From positions 44,709,667-44,773,666 of the forward strand of contig OY282610.1 in NCBI GenBank assembly GCA_958298945.1: a stretch of DNA of 64,000 nucleotides, written 5' to 3'. A program made the position numbers and the translations under genes. Positions 1 to 11,439 of this stretch are shown piece by piece; position 1 is the first letter of the stretch; every line of letters begins with the position of its first letter. This stretch comes from Atherix ibis. Its lineage: Eukaryota; Arthropoda; Insecta; Diptera; Athericidae. The notes below the pieces were generated by a model. That model was not told where the DNA came from, made no database searches, and worked only from the letters and a program-made list of their open reading frames with translations.

Positions 1-200
1 TTATTCTTATTATTCATTTCTCTTCGCCATATTTTAAAAATTTTCACATCATCACCATTTATTTTGTATCATTATCATAATTATATTATTTATTATTATT
101 CATTTTTTTTATTATTCATTTTTTTTTATTATTATTATTAATTAATCATATTAAATTTTTTTTTTCTTCTACTTGTTTATAAATAAATTTTTATTAAATT
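1..200. other. 3' flank of Rnf11
   Basis: Extremely AT-rich (TTATTATT runs). On the minus strand it holds several AATAAA-type signals in the first 200 bases after the Rnf11 stop, so it is probably 3' UTR and polyadenylation region. No coding content is visible. Confidence 0.5.
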
Positions 201-524
201 CTAAGTTGTCTCGTAGCTAGTTAATAAAGCAGCATCAACTGGTTCCATACAGCTAGGGCATGTAAAGCTACGCATTAACCAATCATCGATGCAATTAACG
301 TGATATATGTGCATGCATGGTAAATAGCGTATAGCCTCGCCAACTGAAAAGTCGATCATACAAATTACACATTCCCGGGATTTTTTACAGCCATCATAAG
401 ATCCAATTGGTAAATGTTGTATTAAACCGATACGTTTAGCTATTTTGACTTGTTCCTCTTCTGTTAAATGTGATGCTGGACGGCTAACCGATGGTGATGG
501 ATAAAAGACTGGTTGAAGAATTTC
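201..524 (-). CDS. Rnf11: Rnf11 coding exon 2 with RING-H2 domain and stop
   Basis: Starts after the TTATTTCAG acceptor (bases 534-525 read on the minus strand) with GAA ATT CTT and ends with a TAG at 203-201 after SYETT. It carries the whole RING-H2 finger. The open frame extends about 15 bases into the intron, but those codons are not part of the protein. Several AATAAA signals lie just downstream on the minus strand. Confidence 0.95.
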   Translation of the reverse strand, partial: EILQPVFYPSPSVSRPASHLTEEEQVKIAKRIGLIQHLPIGSYDGCKKSRECVICMIDFSVGEAIRYLPCMHIYHVNCIDDWLMRSFTCPSCMEPVDAALLTSYETT

Positions 525-3500
525 CTGAAATAATACCAAAAAAAAGGGAAATGATTAAAAAAGATGTAAAATAACTAACAAAAAAAAATGGCAAAATGGC
601 CGAAAGGTGTGAAAATAATTTTTTTGATACAGCACTATTTTAATAACTTGCTAAAAAGAGGAAACGGTTAAAAAACAGTGAATTATTAACAAAGAAAGAG
701 GCAAAATAGCCAAAAAATGTAGCACCAATTTCTCTGATACAGTCATTTGGAAGCTTTCTGAAGTTGGCAAAAAGGGAAACGATTAAAAACAAAAAGAAGC
801 AAAATGCCCGCAAGATGTGGCAACAATTTTTTTGATACGACGCCATTTTTAAAAAAAAACTAAAGTCAAAATTCACTCGGCAACGTTCTGAAATTTGCAA
901 AAGAGGAAACGATAAAACAAAAAATGAAAGAATTAACAAAATAGAGAGGCAAAATGGTCGAAAGGTGTGGCAACAAATTCTATGATACGACGCCATTTTA
1001 AAAAAAAACTAAAGTCGAAATTCACTTAGCAACGTTTGAAATTGCCAAAAGACAAAAAAAAAACGCAAAATGGCGGAAAGGTAAATTATTTGAAAAAATT
1101 CAAATAATTTACAAAAAAAACGCAAAATGGCCGAAAGGTGTGGCAACAATTTCTCTGTTACAGCGCCATTTTTTTCTAAACTAAAGTTACAATTCACTTG
1201 GCAACGTTCTGAAATTGCCAAAAGAGGAAACAACTAAATAAAGTGAAATAATTTACAAAAAAAAACCGAAATGGCCGAAAGGTGTGGTAACAATTTTTCT
1301 GATACAGCGCCATTTTTAAAAAAAACTAAAGTCAAAATTCACTTAGCAACGTTCTGAAATTTGCAAAAGAGGAAACGATAAATTAAAAAATGAAAGAATT
1401 AACAAAATAAAGAAGCAAAATGGCCGAAAGGTGTGGCAACAAATTCTCTGATACGACGCCATTTTTTTCTGAACTAAAGTCGAAATTCACTTACCAACGT
1501 TCTGAACTTGGCCAAAAAGGAAACGACTAAAAAAAGTGAAATAATTTACAAAAAAGAAACGCAAAATGGCGGAAAGGTCCCTTAACCCAAAAAAAAGTCA
1601 GTCGAAGGCTTTTGGGTTAAGGGACATTCGGTGGGTGAAAAAATCGGAAAAATTCAACTTTAACAAAATAAAAAAATAGGAGCACTCCAAGGAATTGGAT
1701 TACGAATGCCACGGTAGGTTTGGGAAAATGGCCCGGGAGAGAGAGTACACTCCACCGTTTTTCTTTGTTTTTTTATCCTAGTTTATGGGTTACGCGTCGG
1801 TTCCCTCCCCCCATCGGCTCCGTAATGCACGCTAACAACGGTATTTGGCCGTAACTCCTATGGAATTTCACGTTTGAAAAAGTTTATTATTTCCGTTCCT
1901 TCATATACTTCCACCACCCAGAATATAATTTTTCTTAAGATAAAATTTTCTGCTCGTATAATCTGATTATATTTCTTCTTTGCTTTGATTACAAAGCACT
2001 GCAATATCGACACAGATTCGCAATCAACTGATTCCGGTTCTTTCAATACTTTTATCAGATATTCAATAACAAAAAGTAATTATACTTTTAAAAAAAGTCT
2101 TCGAAGAAGTTCTTCAAAAAAATTCTCTAAGAAAATGGCCGAATTCGGCTGCTGCGCCATCTGTGTGCAATTAGAGAAAGATGGTGAAAGACAGCATGAA
2201 ATAGGAAAATAAGTTTGAAAAATTAAACTTTATTTCTCTTAGAGAAAGTTTTTAAAACTAAAATGAGATTGGTAAGCACCTTAGATTATAGAAGACCAGA
2301 CCAGGATAGGAGAAGCACATATCAAAAACAGGGCAATCATATTAAAAGCACTTTGACGTGTGTGTGTTGTACTATACTAACTGATAATTTATGCATTTTT
2401 TTTATTCACAAAATGTGTGATTTGATATTATCTATCCATATTATAGGAAATACTATTTAAATAAGGTCAATATACCTAACCAAGGCAATATTGCAGTTTC
2501 TTATGCAAGAAGTGGCCGTTGACTTCTAGCGGCAAAAGATCAAACTTCAATTCTGCTTCAAATTAATTTTTTTTCTTTGATTTTTCACCCAATTCTGCTT
2601 GTTAACGCCATCTAGTATTGTGCAGATTTAGTAAATTATTCCTTTTCAGTTCATTACAATTTGGAAATAGAACTCAATCATAATTGCAAATGTTTGTTTT
2701 TATTTTTAATACCTGCTACACAGAGCGCTATTTGACAGCTGGTGATTCTGTTCGGAACTTCACTGCACCTATATTTTGACAGATGTCAAAGTGTAGTGAA
2801 TTCGACATTTACAAAAACATTTTTGTTTCAATAATTCCACTTGTTCTTTTTTTTTATTACAAAAATTAACTGCCTTTTTTTTAAATCAATACATATCCAC
2901 GTCATTTACGATTGTCAATGTTTCTACTTTTATAGCGATTTCAGTTTTAATAATAATCTTAATTTCGGAATTTAATATTTTGTTACAAATCCAAACAAAT
3001 AAACTAATTTTAATTTAAACATTTTTTTTTTGATGATGATAGTTTTCAATTATTAGCAAAGATGAAAATCGATTTTTGATATTGTAAAAAATTTGGAAAT
3101 TATTATAAATTAAATAAAATTGCTATAAAAATGAGGAGAGGAACTGCTAGAAAATTTGAAAACTAACTCAACTAATTGGAATTGTTAAAAATTTGATTGA
3201 ATTTTTAAAAAATTCTGTAAAATTTTTATTAACGGAACAAAAGAAAACCTGCTTTTTAAAATAATAAAATTACACGCTCTTTTTAATATTATAGGGTGGT
3301 CCATCTAGCGGTTCCATTTTGAACTACTATTTATTTGAAGTACTAGAGTGTTAAATGTCAACACGAATTGACAGATTGTTAGTTGAAAGTCAGAATTTTA
3401 CGAAATGGTAATTCATATGCTTGAAGAAAAAAGGGAAATATTGAGAACTTACTTCCAAAGTGGTGAGTCTTCAACCCAAACTGTGAGAAATTTAAAAAGA

Positions 3501-6500
3501 AAATGAGTAAAGATCGAATGCAATCACGTGAATTTGTGGGCAAATTCGTGAAGCGAGTTCGCGAAACTGGTTTGTTGGTTGCCAAAGCAACTCGTTCCCG
3601 CTCTAAGACAGTGCGTACGACCGAGAATATTGCCGCCGTTGCTGAAAATGTCAGTGATCATCCATCAACATCAACTCGTCACCGTCCTCAGGAATTGAAC
3701 ATTTCTCGCACTTCTCTGTTGAGAATTTTGCACAAAGACCTCAGTATGAAAGCTTACAAAGTTCAATTAGTCCAACAACTAAAGCCGCATGACCATCCGA
3801 TGCGTTTTCGGTTTGCTCAATGGGCTCAAGATCAATAGGCCGAAGATGAGCATTTTTACCGAAAAATCATCTTTTCGGATGAGGCCCATTTCCACCGCGG
3901 TGGGTATGTCAACAAACAAAATTGTAGCATCTGGGGCTCAGAAAATCCATACGTCACCATCGAAAAGCCGATGCATCCACAACGAGTCACGGTTTGGTGC
4001 GGATTTTGGACTGAAGGCATCATTGGCCTGGTTTTCTTCGAAAACGATGAAGGAGCCGCCGTTACGGTCAATGGTGAGCGCTATCATGGCATGCTCAACG
4101 AATTTTTGTTTCCAAAAGTTGAAGAGAATGGCATGGACGACATTTGGTTTCAACAGGACGGGGCCACTTGCAACACAGCCAACGTAGCAATCCAACTTTT
4201 GGGCCTTGCTTTAGAAAACCGAATAATCAACCGAAATTCTGATGTCAATTGGCCGCCTCGGAGCTGTGATTTGAGCCCGTTGGTTTATTTTGTGTGCCGT
4301 TAAGGATAAATCTTACGCAAGCCATCCACAGACAATTGAGCCCTTGAAACACGAAATCAAAGTTGCCATTGAAGAGATACAGGCCCGGACAATCGAAAAT
4401 GTACTGAAAAATTGGGTCGAGCGAATGGGGTACTGTAACGCCAGCCGTGACAGTCATTTAAATGATGTTGTATTTCATTCTTAAATTTCAAGGTTCAATC
4501 ATTTTAATAAAACCCGAAATTTGAAAAAATATGCACTAGTTTTTTAAAATTTACTTTTTAAACCGAAACTTCTAAATGGTCCACCCTGTATAAATGATTT
4601 TCGAAATTCTATTGTAATAAAAGAGAAATTAATTGGAAAACTGATTTTGTATATCTTATTTTTTGGACAATTTTAATAAATATCGTAATTTTGTTTAGGG
4701 GGAAAAAAATGTTTCCTACAAAACATAATTAAAAAAATATCATTTAAGAAAAAAAACACCCCAAGCAGATGAAATATTTTACAATTCAATCTTCTCCCTG
4801 ATCCTGATACAGATTTGCCACTGTGAAGACTTAATTTCGCATAAATTTCGGTTAATAATTTATTTGTATTATGATTTTAATTTTTGCTAATTATAACCTT
4901 GCAATGACATGAAGTTGAGTTCACCATGAAATGGCAGCAAAGTGAAAGAGAACTTATTTTTGAAATTTGTTGACAATGAAAATTTGATATTGCAGCTCGA
5001 TTAAGGCTGTTCATACATGTCCATTTGCATATAATGATGGCGAGAAATGCACAAATACATAGCTATGTTCATTTGTATGGATTAGTGCGCCCTGACTTTA
5101 ACGGCTTAGATAAATTGCCATGTTTGATGTGATTTAAGATTTGAGTTTTTTTGTTCAATACGAATGCACACACGAATGAGGCTATTATTGGATTAAATAC
5201 AAAAAATCTAAGGTGTTATAAGAAGGAGGGTGGGGTAAGGGGTGGGTAGATTTAGCGGAAGCAGAATAAAAGGAGAAGCAGAAAAATGTTTATTTTTTGA
5301 ACTATCGCGAATACATTGTACATTATGCATGCGCGAAAACAACGAAAAACACAGCACACAACACTTCCACAGTGAGTACACTGTTGGGCCATTTTCAATT
5401 CTATTCAATACGATTACAAGAAAACGAACAATATGTTTATTTTAAAGGTGCGAATACCTTTCAAGACTTTCGATCTGATTTGAATTGCTTAGAAAGATTT
5501 CACTAAATATTGCCCTACATTTAAATTGTGTTTTTTATTTTCTAATTTGAAGAAATTTTAATTGCTCCTCTCACAGAAAGCTTAATTTTTCCATAATTTT
5601 TCTAATTATTATTTTTAATTATTATGAAAGTATTTAATATACTATAAAAAAAATAAAATAATAGAAATTTTATGATACATTCAAAAGTTGGTCAGTTTGA
5701 TTAGCACGGAAATTCGTAAAGTTTTATGACCACAGTTTATATGGCAATACTAGAAATGTTCAATGTTAATATGAATTTTAAAAAGCTTTAGTGGTCATGG
5801 CAGCACTGAGTAGATTAGGTGTCATTAGCAACACGGAAAAGCTTCACTGTCAATGGCAACACGAAAAAACTTCAATGTCAATGGTAGCTCTCTAAATACC
5901 ATTAGCCAAGAAAGAAGCATCGACTTCTGAGAAATATTTTCATTTTTATCGCCAAAATTCTGCAATAATCAGCATACAATTTTATGATGATTTAGGCTTT
6001 AACAAATCGATCAGCAAAAATTATTATTGGTTTTTTCAAAGCTTTTTGAAAAATTTTTAATAATGAAAATTGTTGCAAATGGAAAAACCTTTCCGAATAG
6101 TAATAATGTTGTTCCTTAACTCGTATTTAAATAATTTAATACAGAAAATATATTTTTTTCTTATAGGCTATTACGGGAAAATTTCTATGACGGCAACTAT
6201 AAAGTATAAAAAAAAACGCTTTTGTGAAATTCATATTCAAAATTTTTCTGATTTAAGAACAGTTTATTGATATAACTGCTAGAAAAATTCAGGAGTTTTT
6301 TTTACCTGATATTTTTTACAAAAAAAATGCTAAAAACTTTTGGAAATTGCCAAACAAATAATTAAAAATATTAAAAGTTACCGAAATTTTTATATTAAAA
6401 ACTACTAGAAAATGTTGAAAATCGATCAAAAGTAATAAAAAATTTGCCTTACATTTTGAAAATTTTTAAAAACCATAGGAAACAAATTAAAAAATTATGG

Positions 6501-8621
6501 AAATAATGAATTTAAAAACTGCTAGAAAAATTCGGATCCTTTTTTTACAAATATTTATTAAAGAAAACGTTTTGATAATTTATAAAATTAAATAAAATGG
6601 AAAATGTTGAAAAATTCAGTAAGTTTTTTCATTAGAAAACTGCTAGAAAAATTCGGATACTTTTTTTTATTAATATTTATTAAAGCACAACTTTTGTAAA
6701 TTGGAAAAAAATTGAGTATTATACGCAATTAAAAAACTACTAGAAAATTTTAAAAATTGATCAAAAATAATAAAAACTTGGTTAAGAATTACGAAAATTG
6801 CCAAAAAAATGTAGAAATAATCGAAATTTTATTGATATTTCAAATGGAAAAACTGCCAGAAAAATTCGAAACATTTATTTCCTAATATTTATTAAGGGAA
6901 ATGTTAAACATAATGGAAAATGTTGAAAAATTGCACAAATTTGTTCATTAAAAACTACAAGAAAATGTCAAAATTGATCATAAATAATAAAAATTTGGTT
7001 AAGCATTATAGAATTTGCCAAAAACATAAAGAAATTATTGATAGATTATTGAAATTTTAAATGTAATAGCTGCTAGAAAAATTCGGACACTTTTTTTAAT
7101 TAATATTTATTAAAGTAAATTGTCCAGAACTTTTGTAAATTGGAAAAATATTAGTTATGTTCACAATAAAAACTACTAGAACATTTTAAAAATTGATTAC
7201 AAACAATAAAACTTTGGTTAAGCATTACGAAAATTGTCAAAAAAAATGGAGAAATAATCGAAAGTTTATTGAAATTTTAAATGTAAAAGCTGCTAGAAAA
7301 ATTCGGTCACTTTTTTTAATTAATATTTATTAAAGTAAATTGTCCAGAACTTCTGTAAATTGAAAAAAAAATTGAGTAATGCTTATAATAAAAACTACTA
7401 GAACATTTTAAAAATTGATTACAAACAATAAAACTTTGGTTAAGCATTACGAAAATTGTCAAAAAAAATGGAGAAATAATCGAAAGTTTATTGAAATTTT
7501 AAATGTAAAAGCTGCTAGAAAAATTCGGTCACTTTTTTTAATTAATATTTATTAAAGTAAATTGTCCAGAACTTCTGTAAATTGAAAAAAAAATTGAGTA
7601 ATGCTTATAATAAAAACTACTAGAACATTTGAAAAATTGATTACAAACAATAAAACTTTGGTTAAGCATTACGAAAATTGCCAAAAAAAACGGAGAAATA
7701 ATCGAAAGTTTATTGAAATTTTAAATGGAAAAACTGCTAGAAAAATTCGGACACTTATTTTAATTAATATTTATAAAGCAAATTGTCCAGAACTTTTGTA
7801 AATTGGAAAAAAAATTGAGTAATGTTCATAATAAAAACTACTAGAAAATTTTAAAAATGAATCAAAAATAATAAAAATTTTATTAAACATTATAAAAATT
7901 GCCAAAAAAATGGAGAAATAATCGAAAGTTTATTAAAGTTTTGAATGTAAAAACTGCTAGAAAAATTTGTGCTGTTTTTTCTGGTATTTTTTGGCAATAC
8001 ATTTTTTCTGGTATTTGCCATTTTGTTTTTGGCAAATATATGCCAAAAACAAAATGGCAAATACTAAAAAGTTATAGAAATTTTTGCATTAAAAACTACT
8101 AGAAAATCTTGTAAATTGATCTAAAATTTGTTAAATATTAGACAAAAAAGGAGGAGTGGGGGGGAGGTATTTGAATCTCTGAAAATATAATTAGAAGTTC
8201 TTCGACAATTATTGAACAAAATATTAAATGAATTAAAATATTAATAAATATTAACAAAAGCAAATATTTTTAGTAAAATTGTTAGTTCGCCTCAATATTT
8301 TCGCAAATAATTTTTTTTACTTATAAATATTTATTATTTTTCTTATTAATAAATATTTATAAGAAAAAAGCGAACACTTTTATCTCTATCGAAAAAGAAT
8401 ATAACAAAAATATTGGACAACAAATAATAAATATTAATGAATTTTTAAAAAATAATCTAAACCATAAGAAAATTTAATGAAAAAAACTTATTTAATTATC
8501 ATCTTACCGAATAGAGTGGGGGCACTGGTCCCAATTGGTCTGATGATGTCTCCCTTCCAGGTTCACTGCCTCTCAGCAAGGAGATATCATCAGCGGTTGA
8601 CCTTTTAAGACAATTGCCCAT
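201..8621 (-). CDS. Rnf11: RNF11-like RING-H2 E3 ubiquitin ligase, two coding exons
   Basis: Joining 8508-8621 to 201-524 on the minus strand gives a 145-residue protein; vertebrate RNF11 is about 154. The N-terminus reads MGNCLK, with Gly2 for myristoylation and Cys4 for palmitoylation, so the protein should sit on endosomal or plasma membranes. Residues 34-37 are PPLY, a PPxY motif that binds WW domains of HECT ligases. A conserved block around residues 58-76 (LTEEEQ, RIGLIQHLP) precedes a complete RING-H2 with zinc ligands C90, C93, C108, H110, H113, C116, C127 and C130. The tail PVDAALLTSYE is typical of the family. The family acts in ubiquitin-dependent control of receptor trafficking and signalling. 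Both splice borders are phase 0 (donor GTAAGA, acceptor TTTCAG), and the N-terminus matches RNF11 through the junction, so no middle exon is needed. Known Drosophila counterpart: CG32850 (from memory). Untranslated ends are not defined. Confidence 0.95.
560..1600 (+). repeat. Tandem repeat, about 144-base unit, locus 1
   Basis: Diverged units share the marker GCAAAATGGCCGAAAGGTGT, then a 'ctgatacagcgccattttt' block, an 'ttcacttagcaacgttctga' block and a 'gaggaaacga' block. Markers recur near 591, 951, 1123, 1270, 1418 and 1561, with truncated units between. The same family, in the same orientation, forms a second array at 11440-12500. No coding capacity. Confidence 0.85.
1577..1625. repeat. 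Perfect 16-base inverted repeat with TTAA/CCC ends
   Basis: GTCCCTTAACCCAAAA at 1577-1592 is the exact reverse complement of 1610-1625, with a 17-base spacer. The nested pattern TTAA-CCC...GGG-TTAA resembles the ends of piggyBac-type elements next to their TTAA targets, but there is no room for an element. It sits at the edge of the 144-base array. Confidence 0.6.
1626..3290. other. Intronic stretch without recognisable gene
   Basis: A short GC-richer patch (1690-1860) is followed by AT-rich DNA. An isolated match to the first 17 bases of the CCTTAGATTA TIR family occurs at 2279, too short to call an element. A paired TTCACTGCAC / GTGTAGTGAA motif flanks 2758-2804. Nothing coding recognised. 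Confidence 0.4.
3292..4590 (+). mobile_element. mariner-superfamily element, DD41D-like, degenerate
   Basis: Matching terminal inverted repeats (left AGGGTGGTCCATCTAG, right rc AGGGTGGACCATTTAG) lie next to TA dinucleotides, which fits TA target duplication. Length is about 1.3 kb, normal for mariner. It is inserted in the Rnf11 intron on the strand opposite to the gene and encloses the transposase pseudogene at 3405-4484. Confidence 0.88.
3405..4484 (+). pseudogene. DD41D-like mariner transposase pseudogene
   Basis: The reading frame is recognisable from the ATG at 3405 but has a frameshift near 3500, an in-frame TAG at 3836 and a second frameshift near 4290. Motifs in order: N-terminal helix-turn-helix region, SDEAHF (first catalytic Asp), WFQQDGAT (second Asp), then WPPRSCDLSPL. 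With 41 residues after the second Asp, the third catalytic position should be Asp but reads Val (SPLVYF). The spacing matches the rosa-type DD41D group of mariner relatives. C-terminal conserved blocks (AVKDKSYA, NVLKNWVER) follow. Inactive for three independent reasons. Confidence 0.88.
4591..6269. other. Intronic stretch without recognisable gene
   Basis: AT-rich. Around 5690-5890 a short phrase (caatgtcaatggcaacacg and variants) is repeated four or five times irregularly. A G-rich patch lies at 5222-5248. Short open frames here have no recognisable domains. Confidence 0.4.
6270..8130 (+). repeat. Tandem array, about 221-base unit, in the Rnf11 intron
   Basis: The marker CTGCTAGAAAAATTCGG recurs near 6276, 6516, 6635, 6848, 7069, 7289, 7511, 7733 and 7954. 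The last six spacings are 213-222 bases, so there are five or six regular units after an older irregular start. Each unit also has 'actactagaa' and 'gccaaaaaaatgg' blocks. Units at 7289-7733 are nearly identical, which suggests recent homogenisation. Open frames inside are chance products of the repeat. Confidence 0.9.
8011..8064. repeat. Perfect 24-base inverted repeat with 6-base loop
   Basis: 8011-8034 (starts GTATTTGCCATTTTG) is the exact reverse complement of 8041-8064, with loop AATATA. It lies in the last unit of the 221-base array and extends that unit's 'gccaaaaa' motif into a palindrome, so it probably arose by local inverted duplication. Confidence 0.85.
8508..8621 (-). CDS. Rnf11: Rnf11 coding exon 1 (38 codons)
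   Basis: The start codon is the ATG at 8621-8619, chosen because it gives the family's MGNC acylation signal and the DDISLL block. The exon ends ...PPLYS at 8508 and is followed on the minus strand by a GTAAGA donor (8507-8502). It encodes the membrane anchor and the PPxY motif. It is the only GC-balanced island in this part of the window and is too short to stand out as an open frame. Confidence 0.94.
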
Positions 8622-9855
8622 TTTTCGGTGGAATTTTTTCTCTCCTACGTTTTCGTTTTTGGTTTGATTATTATTCTTTTTTTTTTATATATTCTCCTTT
8701 TTCCGAACTGTTTTCAATTTTATTTTTGTTTTTTTTTTAAATTGTTATTTACACATTAAATATTGTAGATAAGATGGCAAGAGAAAAAATTGATTGATTA
8801 TTATTATTATTGCAATATAAATTTTTCACTATAACTGAATTTGAATTGTTGAAATTCAAAAAATTACATTGATTCGATTTTTTGTTGTTGTTTTAATTCT
8901 CTCCCTCTCTCTCTCTCTCTGCGCACTTGGTTACGATTTTGAATTTGTTTTTATTGCGTTTCTCTCGTGTCGCCGTAGATGATGTTCACTCTTTTTTTCT
9001 CAAACGAAAAAAAGAGCTTCTCAAAGTAGAAGCTAGCTAAGCATTTGTTTTGATTTGATTTGAATAGTTTCCGTCAGTTTCTATTTCGTAAATTGCAATA
9101 GATGGCGCATTTGCATCGTTAACAGACCGGATCAATTTCCTATTTTCCTTCCACTGAATTTTTATTATTCACTAATTAATTTATTATTTATTAAGTTTTT
9201 CTTTTACTTTTATTTACTATTATTAAGAAAGCTATAAAAATAAATGTATGCATTAGTGTTATTAGCTAATTTAATTTGATTTAATTTGTGTTTTTTTCTT
9301 CTTTCGATTCACAATTCAACTGCACTCATTAAAAACTGGAAATTTTACCGACTATAGTTCATGATGTTACTTGCTCTTACTATTATTGTTTTTATTGCGA
9401 AATTATTGAAATTTTTCTGTAAAAAAAAAATTAAAAATTTTTCTGCATTTTCTTTGGTTAATTTTTTAATTTTTCATTTTTTTTCTACTTCAACAAATGG
9501 ATTTTTACATTTATATAAATTTACAATATGGCACATACACACACACACGCGCGCCTCCCTCATAAATAGGAAGAAAATCAAATAAAATAATTAACATAAA
9601 ATAAAGTTAATTGTTTTGAATGAATTTCCGTTAAGTGGTTTTTTTTTAAATATAATTTTCATGTATCTGTGTAAGTTTGTGTGCTATTTATTGTAGATAG
9701 TTTATTATGAATTTTGCATGAAATTTATTAGTTTTTATTTTTATTTTTCTAAAGGAAGGGATTTTCACCTCTCGGTAAAGCGCACAGTCCCACTTTAGCC
9801 GCTCTAAAAAATACCCTCTAATAATTGAAAGGTGATCTTAAAAATTATAATATTA
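8622..9855. other. 5' flank of Rnf11: probable 5' UTR and promoter region
   Basis: Upstream of the Rnf11 ATG. Contains a CT microsatellite (about 8901-8920) and a less AT-rich stretch (8930-9130) that could hold the promoter, then low-complexity AT DNA with a CA/CG dinucleotide run near 9535-9553. No TATA box or exon can be fixed from sequence alone. The only long open frame (9361-9585) is low-complexity and not convincing. Confidence 0.4.
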
Positions 9856-11157
9856 TACCACCTTGATCAAAAAGTTACCGGAATTTATTCAGACAATTAA
9901 AAATACAAGTTTATTCATCTAAATCTACAATATATTGTCCCCTTCAAAGTAATCCCCCTCGACTTTAACACACTTATGCCAGCGCTTGATCCAATCCTCG
10001 AAACATTTTTTATAATCGGTTTTCATTTTTTCCATTACTTCCTCTCGGCTGTTGAAACGCGTTCCCAGTAATGGTTTTTTAACTCGATTGAACAGAAAGA
10101 AGTCACAGGGAGACAAATCAGGTGAATTCGGTGGTTGTTGGATGGTATTTGTTGCATTTTTTGTCAAAAAATTACAAATAATGATGGCACTGTGCGACGG
10201 TGCGTTCTCATGGTGCAAAATCCACGAGTATTCTGCCCACAATTCTGGTCTTTTTCACCGAATTGCTTCACGCAAACGTTTCATAACCCCCAAATAATAC
10301 TCTTTGTTTACTGTCCGGCCTTCTGGCAAAAATTCATGATGCACTACACCGTTGTAATCCATGAAAACCGTGAGCATTGCCTTCTTTTTTGACTGAAAAC
10401 CACGTGGTTTTTTTGGTCTTGGCTCATTTGGTGAACGCCATTCACTTGCCTGATGTCTGGATTGCGTGTCGTACTTATAAACCCACGTTTCGTCTCCAGT
10501 AATGATCCTTTTAATGAATGTGGGATCGGATTTAGCCCCGCAAATCATGTCTTTTGCGACGTCAACACGGTCTCTTTTTTGCATGAAATTGAGGTCTTTT
10601 GGCACCAACTTCGCTGCTACACGACGGAAACCCAAATCATTAACCAAAATGTCTTGGACGGATCCATAGGCAATGTTCAAGTCCTCCGCTATCTCTCTGA
10701 TGGTTAATTTGCGGTTATTGACCAACATTTTTTTTACTTTATCAATGTTTTCGTCGGTTTTCGATGTCGATGGTCTGCTACTGCGTTCATCATCTTCGAT
10801 TGACTCACGACCACTTTTGAACCGCTCGTGCCACTGGTAAACGACCGTTTTCTTTAGAAAATTATTGCCGAAACACTTTTCCAACATTTCCAACATTCGC
10901 GCACCATTAAATCCGTTTTTTACGCAAAATTTAATACAAGATCGTTGGTGCAAATTTAAATCCATTTCTAAAATTGTAAAAAATCGCCAACACACACAAA
11001 GATATATGTTCTCTTGGCTACGTAACTTTTGAAAATATCAAGCTATGACGCTAAGATTTAGAGGGAATATCAACAACAGATGTACCAACTTAACAAACAA
11101 AAAACAGAACTCAAATCGGAACAATGGGAGCGCCACACTTTTTGATCAAGGTGGTAT
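9856..11157 (-). mobile_element. mariner DD34D element with both terminal inverted repeats
   Basis: Left end TACCACCTTGATCAAAAAGT and right end (reverse complement) are identical over about 20 bases and adjoin TA target dinucleotides. The 1.3 kb length is typical. The transposase reads on the minus strand. Apart from one frameshift it is the best-preserved mariner in the window. Confidence 0.92.
9925..10965 (-). pseudogene. mariner DD34D transposase, one frameshift
   Basis: From the ATG at 10965 (MDLNLHQRS) the frame stays open to about 10255. It covers the N-terminal helix-turn-helix (YQWHERFKSGRESIEDDERS, then RPSTSKTDENI), the second HTH (LTIREIAEDLNIAYGSVQ), GDETWVYKYD (first Asp), EWRSPN and LPEGRTVNKEYY. 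A frameshift near 10245-10255 moves the rest into another frame: WILHHENAPSHS, SPDLSPCDFFLF (third Asp), then the C-terminal GDYFEGDN. The second catalytic Asp is Glu (HEN in place of HDN). So it is inactive twice over, though about 90% of the protein is readable. This lineage is widespread in insects and the vertebrate SETMAR gene derives from the same superfamily. Confidence 0.92.
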
Positions 11158-11439
11158 AAGTCGTTTATTTTGAAAGTGGGTAATATTTCCATCTCAGGTT
11201 TGAAATATTTTTTTTGGATTCGATAAATTTTATTGTAGTTATACTGGCAATACTGTGAAAAACTACAGATTGTATAGTATTAGTGGTATCGATAGGTATC
11301 ATTGCCGATTTCTATTATCAGATTGCAAGTAAGTTCTAGTTAAGTTTTTAATAAATACTCTAGTTTTAGTCTGGGTACACAAAACCCCTTCAGAAATTTC
11401 GGTGTTATTTGGAAATTAATTACGAATTCTAAAGTAAGA

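Larger units (their letters stand above)
525..8507 (-). other. Rnf11: Rnf11 intron, about 8 kb, filled with repeats
   Basis: GT/AG-bounded on the minus strand and phase 0. It contains a 144-base repeat array (560-1600), a DD41D mariner relic (3292-4590), a 221-base tandem array (6270-8130) and a perfect 24-base hairpin (8011-8064). The remaining stretches, 1626-3290 and 4591-6269, are AT-rich and I recognise nothing coding in them. Confidence 0.85.

Noticed and set aside
1577..1625. Possible piggyBac-type insertion (TTAA-CCC...GGG-TTAA)
   Set aside because: Only about 39 bases lie between the TTAA sites, too few for any element. Kept as an inverted repeat only.
2279..2300. Possible fifth CCTTAGATTA element end
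   Set aside because: Only about 17 bases match, with no body or second end, so chance or a tiny remnant cannot be separated.
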